Positions 23,590-34,500 of a stretch of 64,000 nucleotides of DNA are shown here, one piece after another. Under the pieces are notes generated by a model, which did no database searches, was not told where the DNA came from, and saw only the letters and a list, made by a program, of their open reading frames with translations. Positions within the stretch are counted from its first letter, which is position 1. Every line of letters begins with the position of its first letter. This DNA comes from Branchiostoma belcheri. Lineage: Eukaryota > Chordata > Leptocardii > Amphioxiformes > Branchiostomatidae. Where the stretch lies: assembly GCF_001625305.1 (NCBI RefSeq), contig NW_017803880.1:133774-197773 (forward strand). The letters run 5' to 3'. The position numbers and the translations under genes are program-made.

Positions 23590-24440
23590 CAAACACATGT
23601 CGGTCCGCGGGAACCCAAAATCGTTCGGCCTGAAAAAAGTTGACGTGCAAACAAATATCGGCTTACGGGAACCTAAAACCGTTCGGCACGGGTAAAGTTG
23701 ACGATTTCAACGACTTCAACAGAAAACACCAGCTCGCGGGAACCCCAAAAGTCCGCCCGGCCCGAGCAAAATTGGCAATTTTAGCGACAGAATATCCGCT
23801 CGCGGGAATCAAAATCCGTCCGGCCCGAGCAAAAATGGCAAATTTCAACCACAGAATATCAAACATAATGCCAGCTCGCGGGAATCAAAACTCCATCCGG
23901 CCCGAGCAAAAACGGCAAATTCCAACAATTTCAAACACAATCGTCAAAGTGCCAGCTCGCGGGAATCAAAAATCCATCCGGCCCGAGCAAAAATGGCAAA
24001 TTTCAACAACTTCAAACATAATGCCAGCTCGCGGGAATCAAAAATCCATCCGGCCCGAGCAAAAATGGCAAATTTCAACAACTTCGAACATAATGTCAGC
24101 TCGCGGGAATCAAAAATCCATCCGGTCCGAGCAAAAATGGCAAATTTCAACAACTTCAAACATAATGCCAGCTCGCGGGAATCAAAAATCCATCCGGCCC
24201 GAGCAAAAATGGCAAATTTCAACAACTTCAAACATAATGCCAGCTCGCGGGAATCAAAAATCCATCCGGCCCGAGCAAAAATGGCAAATTTCAACAACTT
24301 CAAACATAATGCCAGCTCGCGGGAATCAAAATCCGTCCGGCCCGAGCGAAAATGGCAAATTTCAATAACTTCAAACATAATGCCGGCTCGCGGGGACCCA
24401 AAGATACGCCCGGCCCGAGCAAAAATTGGCAAATTTCAAG
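23590..24440. repeat. 72-bp minisatellite, about 11 copies
   Basis: Clear units start at 23951, 24023, 24095, 24167, 24239 and 24311, spaced exactly 72 bases. Core: GCCAGCTCGCGGGAATCAAA, then CCGGCCCGAGCAAAAATGG. Copies become more diverged leftward to about 23590. Since 72 is divisible by three, several frames stay open on both strands (for example 23640-24368 plus and 23944-24432 minus). I regard these ORFs as by-products. Confidence 0.9.
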
Positions 24441-24550
24441 GTCAATGGTTCACGGGGAAAACATAAAAACAGAAAAGGCAAATCGGAAAACGCAAAAACT
24501 GCTCTTGACTGTAGGGGAATCCTACGTAAATGGGGGGAAAATATACCAAC

Positions 24551-24679
24551 CTCCAATTCCTCGCCGCTCTCGGCGTCCGAAGAGTCCGTGGTGGCGGCGG
24601 CGGCCGAGGGTTGTGCGGCTTTTGCTTTCTTAGTGGGTGTCGGGGTGTCGTTAGCCGGCGGTGTGGGGCGCTTCTTACA
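24551..24679 (-). CDS. exon-like frame, basic then acidic
   Basis: Minus-strand frame between a tttcag acceptor (24680-24681) and a gttggt donor, reading KKRPTPPANDTPTPTKKAKA, then TTDSSDAESGEELE. The Lys-rich/Ser-Asp pattern suits the N-terminus of a nuclear protein or a retroelement gag. It does not join the SAMD3-like exon 1 in phase. Its acceptor is formed by the end of the neighbouring LINE (a 12-base repeat, gtttcagtgtaa, occurs twice there). Confidence 0.3.
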
Positions 24680-24681
24680 CT

Positions 24682-25090
24682 GAAACTTTACACTGAAACT
24701 TTATTCATCAAAACAACATTGCAGGCTGAAACAGCCTGAATTGTGTTGCAAGTCACATGTAATTCCATATTAATAATAACAATTGTAACATTTTAGCGTT
24801 AAAAAGATTTAGTGTTATAAAAGAAATATCCGATAATGACGTATTGTATAAAATATCGATAACACATTAAAATATAGACAATAATTGAGTGGAACAAGTT
24901 AAGAATACAAATACAAGGAGGCAATAAAATTTTTTATAAAAGTCTATAGTGTCCTTCAGATTTTAAAAAGTCTATAGTGTCCCTCACTGCTGCAGGATGT
25001 TGAGTGATCTGGGGATAAATGATTGTCTATGTCTCTCAGTACGGCTAAGTGGTATCTTGTAGCTGGAAGTCTGACGGCGTAGTTGGTAGG
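24682..25090 (-). mobile_element. LINE 3' end
   Basis: The minus-strand frame YQLRRQTSSYKIPLSRTERH, followed by RQSFIPRSLN and a stop near 24984, is the usual C-terminus of CR1-like reverse transcriptases. A 3' untranslated part with an AATAAA follows. The upstream side is lost in the gap at 25091-25110. Confidence 0.75.
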
Positions 25091-25591
25091 NNNNNNNNNN
25101 NNNNNNNNNNGTGAGTTCTCTCACCCGCGTCTCCAGATCATCCCGGTTGTAGGCCGCCAGCGCCGTGCCGGGCTCGAATCTCGCCTGGTGTTCTTCCGAT
25201 GGGAGAGCTTCGTCGCCCTTGCACCGCCGGAGAACCGGGGTGAGTCGGTGCCCGACGAGGGAAGCGTCCGTGCGGAGTGTTGGAGGCGACATGGTGAGGT
25301 CCGTACAGTAGGGAATGCGAAACCCGAATGAAGGGGTAAGGCGTGCGTGTGGTATCTCTACCCAACCTCGCGCAAGGTGACTTGGGATAGGGCCGTGGCC
25401 GCTTCCCGAGGCCTTTAGTCCGTCTTCCATACTACGGAGACGGCACCCAGGCTGAAGACACACGCCCGGGCGGTGATGCAAACTGCATAATTAAAGTTTG
25501 GAACATGGTATCAAATTTCTGGGGACATGTTGCGTTCCTGTCATCAAGAGTCTTTCTTATGCTTAGATCACATTTCCAAACAGGGGACCGG
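25091..25591. other. 20-base gap and GC-rich sequence of unknown origin
   Basis: 25091-25110 are N. 25111-25490 is GC-rich and partly open on the minus strand, but no domain is recognisable. It differs in base composition from both flanks and may be a repeat. 25491-25591 is the host intron just outside the KDZ element. Confidence 0.4.
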
Positions 25592-25601
25592 CCGGGTAGT
25601 C
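25592..25601 (+). repeat. left target-site duplication of the KDZ element
   Basis: CCGGGTAGTC, repeated in the same orientation at 38462-38471. Each copy is exactly 8 bases outside the CCAGTATC / GATACTGG part of the tips. Confidence 0.8.
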
Positions 25602-26075
25602 ATACATGTCCAGTATCAGGGTGAAATGGCAGAAGTTGTCAGAAGTTAACATCAGCTTACGTCATATATGTAACTTCGTGCTTTTCCGTATTTTGACTCT
25701 TCTGTCGGCCTGCTATCGGACGCATCCGAAGTTGTCCGAAGTTATGTTATGACGTAATCCTAACTTTAGACAGTCTCCAGGGAGGTGGCAGAAGTTGTCG
25801 GAAGTTGTCCGAAGTTATGACGTCATCCTAACTTTAGACAGTCTCCCGGGAGGTGGTAGAAGTTGTCGGAAGTTGTCCGAAGTTATGACGTCAGCCTAAC
25901 TTTAGACAGTCTCCCGGGAGGTGGCAGAAGTTGTCGGAAGTTGTCTGAAGTTATGTTATGACGTTAACCTTACTTCAGACACTCACCCGGGAGGTGTCGG
26001 AAGTTGTCCGAAGTTGTCCGAAGTTATGACGTCATCCTAACTTCAGCCACTTTCCCGGAGTATCAGGGTGAATGG
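25602..26075 (+). repeat. left terminal array of the KDZ element
   Basis: After the tip come about four 68-73-base units (starts near 25780, 25848, 25916, 25989) containing GGGAGGTGGCAGAAGTTGTC and then GGAAGTTGTCCGAAGTTATG. GAAGTTGTCN recurs every 10 bases. TGACGTCA occurs three times (about 25819, 25886, 26027), with variants TGACGTAA and TGACGTTA. The array ends with a second tip-like sequence, GAGTATCAGGGTGAATGG, at about 26056. The array is the inverted counterpart of 37705-38461. Confidence 0.9.
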
Positions 26076-26194
26076 TATGAAATTAAAATCAAGTTACGTC
26101 ACACGGTAAGCGAAATAACTTGGTACTTACGGCCGTGTGAGTGTACGAAGTTAGGAGTGTCGTGTTTTTCTTGACAGTTCACTTTGGGCACACC

Positions 26195-26320
26195 ACCATG
26201 AAAACCATGATACTATGGTGGATGTGGTTTGCGCTCCTGTTGAAATCAATCTTCTCGTAAAGAGTAAGCAAGCGCCGCACTAGTCCAAGATCACGAATAT
26301 CTACTTGAAAATATATCCAT
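26195..26320 (-). pseudogene. antisense fragment of transposase exon 1
   Basis: Read on the minus strand this resembles the start of the transposase exon at 31522 (IFLGIRDLGVVRRLL). The closest relative is the similar antisense fragment at 36833-36960, with which it is collinear. It lies between the left array and the ATPase promoter. Confidence 0.6.
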
Positions 26321-26389
26321 TAACTTGTAACATGACTTCTACGCGCGAAAGGCACGTTTGAGATGTCAACATCTGGCGTCATTTACGTT

Positions 26390-26587
26390 GTAATTCGAAC
26401 TGGCCGGTAATTCGAATGTGATTCTATAAGTGTGTTACTTGTAATTCGAACCGTGGTGTGTGTTCTAAACGGTGTCACTTGTAGTTCAAAACATTTACCT
26501 GGCGGTAAAACCATGTTGCGGTAATCCTACGACGGCTGCGTTTCTGTCCGAGTCTCTAGACTTTTAAATCGGGAAATTACCGACAAT
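26390..26587 (+). promoter_or_regulatory. presumed promoter region of the ATPase gene
   Basis: Contains ATTCGAA three times (gtaattcgaa..) and ACCTGGCGGTAA at 26497-26508, about 80 bases before the ATG. ACCTGGCGGTAA recurs at 31359-31370, before the transposase ATG, also beside ATTCGAA. The shared motif suggests common control of the two genes. No TATA box was recognised. Confidence 0.45.
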
Positions 26588-29500
26588 ATGTCGTGCAGTA
26601 AATCACTCAAAGCGACCGATCTGCATTCGTGTTGGAAAGTGGATTTTCAGTGGAATTACTTCCCAAACGAGCTTGTTCAGGTGGGTTTGCCGTTTTTATC
26701 ATATATCAAAATCTTTTACATCATATTAGGCGAAATGTTTGAAGCGTTGTGCTGTTAGAATGTGTACTTTCCTTTAATTAAAATATAGACTTTAATAAAA
26801 ATTAGAAGTATCGATAAATTGAATCAAAATGTTAACAATGAATCATGTTTAACTTCTTTCTCGTTGCTTTCAGGGTTGTTTTTCTGTAGCATCCGTTCTG
26901 TGTGTGCCGGCAGAGGCTGTTTTATACAGCCTTATTTCACTCGCGTCCTTTGCTATCAGCCATGCTTGCGTCACTCCACCTGACACTAAATGGATGGAAA
27001 ACGTTTTACTCTGGATAGCTGTCTGTCTGCCTACAGGTAGAGTTGAATTTCACTTGTTAACTTCCTTTATGTATTAGCACAAACTTTTTATCTACACTTT
27101 ACTGCATCTTTCACTTAAAGAAATATTACTTCAAGACGCCAATGAACAGACTTTTTGCGTTAATGTAGATGTTTGCGTTAAAAATACTCAACTGTCATTT
27201 CTAGAACCTTAACTTCTTGAATCTTCTAAACTTCTTCTGACGTCACGAAATGCCGCCTACGCCAGGTTTTCCCCAGTAATTCGAAACCAGAATGCGTTCT
27301 CATAACCGTGTCGTTTTTCAATCTAGGACCAAGGCTGCTTTTAGATTAAAGTCCTTTACTCTTTATAAACATCATTATCTTTTTTTATTTATTTAGGAAG
27401 CATTATAATAATTCTTAATTGTCATTATGGCAGGTGCTGGTAAATCGACTCTGTGTAGATGGATTAAAGAGCTCATGTCGGATGTACACGCAAGATTGAG
27501 GAGACACCACATGGATAGTGGTGTTCCATCTACTGGGTTTTCAGAAGTGTGGAGTACGGAAGAAGTTACATTTCCCAAGCTGGGGGAGATCATGTTTTTC
27601 AACGGGAAGAGGGAGCTGCAAGTAAGGGATGAGCTGTCAGCGTTTTTGGCGCAGCTGGGGGTGTATGCAAGCAAGGCAGGGATGCTTGATACCCCAGAAG
27701 CTTCTATGATGTTGCAGCTTTATAATGGGACAGGATGGACGCGGAAAACAGGTACATCCCTTTTCAATTGATTTAAACAATCTAACCTAATTGAATTATG
27801 TTGGTAAATATCTTCGTTTTTTGTGTGTACTTGGAAACGCCTTTACAGAGTGCCGTTTGGCAAAGTAATCGTAGCAGTAAGTAGATTTACGAGATCAAAA
27901 TGTTTACTAGTCTAACAATAAATAAATTCAATTTGACTCTTTGGCTAAAGATTTGTCAACTACTGTCTTTCTTTTTATCTTATTTCTTTAATAGTAATGG
28001 GCAACGCGAACTTTGAGATGGAGAAGACTGCGCTTAACGTACTTGGGTTCAGCCAACCAGACGTGATGTACAATGTAATGAGTCAGCATGGCAACATAGA
28101 GCGTGGGCTATCTTCAAGGTTCCTGCTGGCTATACCGAAGCCGGTATTTGGGAACTACCAGTCTCTGAAGGTCACGGAGGGCCTAGACGGAAGGAAGGAA
28201 GTTTATGAGGAATTCCGTATGCTTCTGGGTGAGTTTTTAAAAATCTTTGCAGCAGACAATAAGTACTGCCTCAATGTTATTATTAGGCAACAGAGATGCG
28301 GGGCTCTCTGGCATAGGGAAGACAGACATTTCTAATGAAAAACGTCATGATATTATCTATGTGGTATATAGTTAGGAAATAAATGTCTGCGACATTATAC
28401 TGTACTACAAATGACACAATCTTATTATTTTTAATTAAACATTTATTGGTGCAGTGTGATTCTGTTATATATCATATAATAATACCATTTGAGCATAATA
28501 TGTATAACTCCATTTATTGCATGCATATATTTATTTTTATATATACTGTATTTTCACAGTTGATGCGCTTTTCTCGGTTATCTTGTATAATCGGAACTCA
28601 GAGAAGAATGCAGAAAGCGCAAGGGACGATGTGAAGATGTTTGAAGTAGAGGAGGGACCCGACAATGTCCTGGAAACAACGTATGATTCCTTCCAAGAGA
28701 CAATCAGAAAGACGATGCTGGAAGACAACTTGATGTGCTGTGAGTATTGTTATTTATCACACACGTGAAAAATGCACTTGACATACAGTTGTTAAATGTA
28801 GAGCAATGAGAACAATTAACTGGCATGTTTAAATGAAGCTGGTAATGAAATTAACATGTTTAGAACAGGTTTTGGAACAGGTAACATGTGTTCAACAAGA
28901 TGTGTTTGAAATGTCAAGAGAACATTTAAATTTTCCAAGGTGTTCTAATATTATCTAATTTATCGTTTAAACATGACTTACTTATTTTTCATGTCTATAT
29001 TTATACTTATCTATTTTAGGTATCTAAGTGAATTTACTTTGGGCGCTCCTTGTTTTCCAGCATTATTCAGTAAGGGAAAAGGACAGCTCTTGAGGGTGAG
29101 CGCCGCGCTGTGGCTGCTGTTCTTTGCAGTGGAGCAGTCGGAGATGGTTGCCAAGTCTACATGTGGCCTTGACCTTCCAAAGGTCATCCCCGAGCGTGTG
29201 GTGTCTGCTTCAGTCGCCGTGGTGACTTACAGCATAACGCAAACGGGACTTCTGCATGGGCGTAGACTGAACGAAGCCGGAGTGATCGACACCGATACAA
29301 ACCACGTGCAGTCCTCTTCCTCGTCACGCCGACAGACACACCTGGGAGGTCAGACGCTGTCGGCAAGCATTTTGATGGCCCCAGGACGGGTGCTTTCGGT
29401 AACAGCCATTCTCAAAGTTCGGCCATTCAAGTTAAAAGGGAAAAAGGAAGTTGTCGATGCTATGCTGGCGTTGCAAGAACAATGCCTGGGGATGGTCAAG

Positions 29501-30300
29501 GTGCTGTCTCACCGAGGAGGACAGGTGAGGTGTAGAATGGTAGCAGTAATTTTTCATTTCAACCTTCTGTACACGCTTGAGATACAAAACAAACAAGCAA
29601 ACAAACAAGACAATATTAAAAACATTCTCTTAAACCTTGTTAATGAAATCAAACTATTATTCTTTTTAAATTTATCACTGTTTAGAAAGTCTACTTCCTG
29701 AAAAATGAGGTCCTTGAACTACCGGACGCAGACAAAACAGCAGCGGTGGTGGCTTTGGCGCAGCACGGTGTGAACATCAAGGAGTACTCTGAGACTCTTG
29801 TTGATAGGTAAGAGACATTTGATCCTTATTTTGCTTTAAGATGTTTGTACTAGAAATATTATTTCTTGTAGATGTGTGACATGAATTTGATTATAATGTA
29901 TGTTTACAAATAAATATTTGCCAAGTACTGCCAAATTATGAACAGGAAAATTTCCTTTAAACTTATATTTACAGTAGCCACTGATATTTTTTTCCTTTAA
30001 AATCTGACTTTTAATTTGTATTTTTGCAATATTTTAACTGCTTAAATGAAATGATGCTTTGACTTTTAAATGAATACTGAAATTTGAATTTAAATTAATG
30101 GATATAAAATGATTTATTGTTTAATTGAAACATATTTGTTGTTCTGACACAGTGAAGCAGAGAAAGATCTCAAAACTACAGAGTCGTTAGCTCCAGTGAA
30201 AAGAAAGTTTGGCGGTTCTGATCTCTTTTCTGCAAGATTTGATGCCGACGATGACGACGACAACGACTTCGTCGACACAAGCAAAAGGCGTTCTTTATAA
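26588..30300 (+). CDS. DUF3987-like P-loop ATPase of the KDZ element, 573 aa
   Basis: Eight exons: 26588-26680, 26874-27036, 27434-27751, 27995-28228, 28560-28739, 29061-29524, 29686-29807, 30153-30300. All are GT-AG, and the phases sum to exactly 574 codons including TAA. The pattern follows DUF3987, a P-loop family linked to primase/helicase proteins of mobile DNA: an N-terminal FPNELVQ and helices up to WMENVLLWIAV; P-loop PTGAGKSTL (residues 84-92); RDELSAFLAQLG (150-161), a likely Walker B equivalent; LQLYNGTGWTRK; LNVLGFSQPDVMYN with GLSSRFLLAIPKP; and FSKGKGQLLRVSAALWLLF. The C-terminus is acidic (DADDDDDNDF) and ends in KRRSL. Probable role: ATP-driven DNA processing during transposition. 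The role is inferred; the fold assignment rests on motif order. A polyadenylation-like attaaa lies near 30352. Confidence 0.8.
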
Positions 30301-31521
30301 TCATATGATTGATTACACTAAACAGCAACGTTAACATTAATCTTATTTGTAAATTAAAGAATTAAAGAAGGGATGTGGCTAATGGTCAAAAAATGATGTA
30401 ATCTTTTTTAAAATGTATGATAATTGTTAATTAAAACATATTTTTCTCTTCTTGAATGTATATCTATGTGTGCTGTATGTTACTTTTACTTCATGTATGA
30501 AGCTGATTTTTCAATAGCCAACCAGAAGCCTGTTTTTACGATTTGATGCTATATATATGCGCAGTAACAGAAATGTCCTCGATGTGTCTTTATTACATTG
30601 AATGTCTTGTTGGCTTCTGCATAACTCCCTTTTAAATGTCAATAACGATTTTTGTCTCTATCAGGGTAAAATTGCAGGATTTGGCAGAAGTTTAAATTGT
30701 TAAAGTCATATGTAATTCGGGTTCTTTTGTATAAAGTCAGAGAAACGGTTAGAAGCTTGTTATGCACAACAACTTCAAATAGAGAGTATATATAATATAG
30801 AACAGATATCGCGCAAATACTAAATTATTAATTGTCTGTAGAAGTGGGTTAGCCTAACAAAAATAAAACGGAGTTTCAATGTTGCTGATGTTGTTGTTGT
30901 TGTTGTTGTTGTTGTTTAACGTCTATTACAAGTATGTAGTTAGACCTTGTTTTCTTGGCGTTGGGTTCCACTTGCATGACTCAGTTTCGAGTATATAGGC
31001 TTTCTAGGTGTTCAACCTTTGGTGCCTTATTATTGCGTGCTGATCGGAAAGTGTGACTATAAAAGCGCATTGCTTCTGTGCCTGCTTTCGATGTACCGGG
31101 AGAGGGCTAAGTACATCTGCTTTTTAGTTTCCTCGGAAAGGTATTCTCTCATCCTGGCTGGAGTGACGATATCTGCGTCTCTGCCTTCCTCTGCTATACC
31201 GACTGCTTTGTATATGCTGTCTCTGCTTTAAGCAGCACGTGATGTCTTTCCTCTTGAGTAGAGAGGGCAGTGGTATAGATAGTGACTGATGGTCTCCAGG
31301 TCACCGCAGTGACAAACTGATTTGAAAACAACAAGGTTCTAAGAACGCATTCGAAAACACCTGGCGGTAATGACGTAGTCATCAGTTGGTGACGCACGTA
31401 GAAAGAAGGTAAGAAGATAAGAATAGTTAGGGTTCTACATACGTTAGGGTTCTAGAAACATCAGTTGAGACATTTAAAGTTGAGAAGTTGTTTTGTCTTG
31501 AACGATGATTTGTCTTGAACG
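30301..31521 (+). other. spacer between the two KDZ genes, with tip-like relic and (GTT)n
   Basis: 30657-30693 contains TATCAGGGTAAAATTGC followed by TTGGCAGAAGTTT, resembling the element's tip. It is followed by gtaattcggg, like the promoter boxes. A (GTT)n run is at about 30890-30916. 31340-31400 holds CATTCGAAAACACCTGGCGG and then TAATGACG before the transposase ATG. No further gene is seen. Confidence 0.6.
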
Positions 31522-34500
31522 ATGTTAGGGGACATATTTCTTGGTATCCGTGACCTGGGCGTTGTCCGGCGTCTGCTATTCATAAAAACGTTAATTCCAA
31601 GTGGAACGCCTAATGCGTCAGCTATCATCAAGTGGTTTGCCCAGGGGAAGACAAGTTCAAGTCCGTTGTCGGAAAAGCTCTTTGAAACAGTATCTACCAA
31701 CCTGGAGGTTTTGTTCCCTAACGCCTTTCACAATGATGCGACCCTGTTTATGGAGCTGCAGGATCAGTGTCTAAAGTCAGGAAAACCATGGGGAGGCACG
31801 CTCATCTCAACCAAGGAGAAGTGCCGTTTATGCGGAGGAAGATTAGAAGTGGCGAAAGACAAGGCCTCGGAGGTGACAATGTACAACATGTGTTACGGCA
31901 CTTTTTTCGGAATGAAATATCCAAAGATATGCGCCCAGAAATGCCGCTTTGTGCAGTATTATGGTTACTATACCATCAATGGAATGAAATTCTATGATGA
32001 TGACTGGGAAGAGAATGAATATCTGTTGTCATCTAGCGTCACAGCAATTCAGCTAAAAATGTTGAGAGATTTCGATGCAGAGTTACTTATCGGCATCATG
32101 AGCTACGACCAAAAGGCGGACATCTACAACTATGTGCACAAGTATACCCTGTCAGCTGAAAACAACTGGGACTGCACCGTCACGACCGAAGGCAAAGAAA
32201 ACAGGCAAGTCTTATTTTTTACGTGTCAAACAGTTACAAAATACTAGAGCCTTCAATAATAGCCTTAATACTTGTTACAATATCTATATGAAATAAACTG
32301 AATTTGATTTCTTGCCTTTTATGTTTATAAATATGAAGGACAGAATATAAACAACCGTTTGACATAACGGTTGTTTGAAACCATGGAATGATAGAATAGT
32401 CAATCTACAGGTAGATTAACAATTTAGTGATGGGATAGAAAGTTTATATCTTGAAATGTGGGACTTTAAAAAAATCTTTTTAAAATTGTAGTCTTAGACT
32501 TGTTCTTTAAACATTTTTTCTCTTTATGATTTTCAGATGTGGTGGCAGATTTTCCCGAAGCTGTTTAGACCGAAGGCGCTTCGAAGAAGCACACCTGTTG
32601 TACGCGTACTTGAAGGTTGTGTCAACCTACGGGATTAACAAAGACAGATCGATCTCCCACTCCACCAATTCAATGTGCGAAAGCATATCGTCGCCATTTC
32701 ACGAAGCTTTCGTTAAAACGTGGTCAGGTATACAAACTTTCTTTACACGCGTTTGTTTCATATTTCAGAAGTATCGTATTTACATTTTTAAAAAGATTAT
32801 GAATGACGGGCGATACAATATTTAATCATTTTAACAGTGTACAATGTTAGGATTAAAGATAACAATGACACATTGTAAAATACTATAGACTATTTGATAA
32901 GAAAATGTGAAGCAATTCATGTAACGTAAGCACATACTGCACCTGCGCGAAACCTGTGATATATTGTAGCAGAACGTCTTATATAAGGTCGTATTTGTGT
33001 ATATAAAGATGACGCTTCGTCTGTAGTTTCCAAATGTTATGTCGTACAAATATCGTCTGAAACTGGCAAAATTCTGATGCAACATTGACCAAAACTCCAA
33101 CGAAAATCGTGAAAAAAATGGGGATTGGGGCTCGCGCAGGCGCAGTACTTTCTGCTGTTGTGCCTCTGCTGTGGGGTTGTAACGTTATATTACAAAGTTA
33201 ATCTTGATTTTCCAGCTCATATCTGTGCTGTTCCCGGGTGTCAAAACTGCATTATACTGGACGGTAACGCGAAAAACCACCGACAGGTTTGCAGTGTAAC
33301 GGATGCAGCGATGGAGTTTCCAGGTTTACCAGGATCCATCAAGACAGGTATTTATGAACATAATGTTTCTTTCGTTCTTATTATTTGAAATTAATTCATC
33401 TTTTAGATCATGCCTTTTTGATTACAAGACGATGTGATACACGTGGTTTAGGGAAATGAAATCTCTTGATTCAAATTTTAAATAAATAACCTTGAGATTG
33501 ATTAACGTTTAGATTGAAAGGTAACGTATGATTTATTTAATTCAGGCTGTATTAATACGCCTGCCAAAGGCTCGCGATTCTGCAAGACCTGCAAAGACTT
33601 CGTTTGCGACCCGAAAGAACAGAGAGAGAATACACAGGAGGCAACTGCATGTGGGCAGGGAAACTCAGACAGCATTGAGGCCACCACACCCGGAGTCCCA
33701 TATTTGATAGATGAAATACTTGAGAAGAAGGAATTCCGGTCGGTGACAATTTACAAGGTGAATTGCCATAAAAAAAACAGCAGTAGTAATGACGAATTGA
33801 TGTGAAATGCAATATGATTCACTAGACTTCAATTTTAATTTGAAATATTTTTGTACAATATACTTACTTTTCATTACCTATCTTATACAAACTGCAGGTG
33901 AGAAGATTCAATGACAACAAAGAGTGTTGGGAGAGAGCGGAGGCAATACCCAGTAGAATGGTCGCAAGATTTGAAAGAGGTGTACAGCGGCAGCTGAAGC
34001 CATCTATCACGGAAGAGCATTCGTTTGGGCACATCTCGAAAAACGTCGAGCTGAAAGATGAAGATAATGGCGGAAAGACAAAAAGGCGGAAAGGAGATCA
34101 ACAGTTATTTCAAACAAGGTATTTTTAAACCCTGCAAGTTTACGCGTGAAACTTAATAATTTGCTAACTTGACAATCTATGGCAAGCTTGTTTACAATCG
34201 GATAATGATTCATGTACAGATACATATCTATGCACAGATACAGATTTATGTACATATATAAAGATTCAGATTTTCTGAGTAGGATGACTGTGTCAGTCCT
34301 TACACCTGAGTGAGTGTAACAGTTGACACGGTGGCCTTCGCGTGGATACATTTAAGGTGGATAACAGGTTGCGAATCCGAGACCCACACACTTGGGCGTC
34401 TGTCTTCTACAGCGGCACTATATCGAGGGAGACGTGCTGGTTCCGGTTGGGATGCTTGTATTGAGTTGCCGGATTACTTGGTTACGCCTGGCGCTGCTTT

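Noticed and set aside
23590..24440. CRISPR-like array
   Set aside because: The whole 72-base unit repeats with no unique spacers, in a eukaryotic context.
23640..24466. 157-242-codon repeat proteins on both strands
   Set aside because: By-products of a 72-base minisatellite; no start context, splice support or domain.
25140..25200. tRNA-like B box (GGCTCGAATCTC)
   Set aside because: No A box at a suitable distance and no cloverleaf; probably chance in GC-rich sequence.
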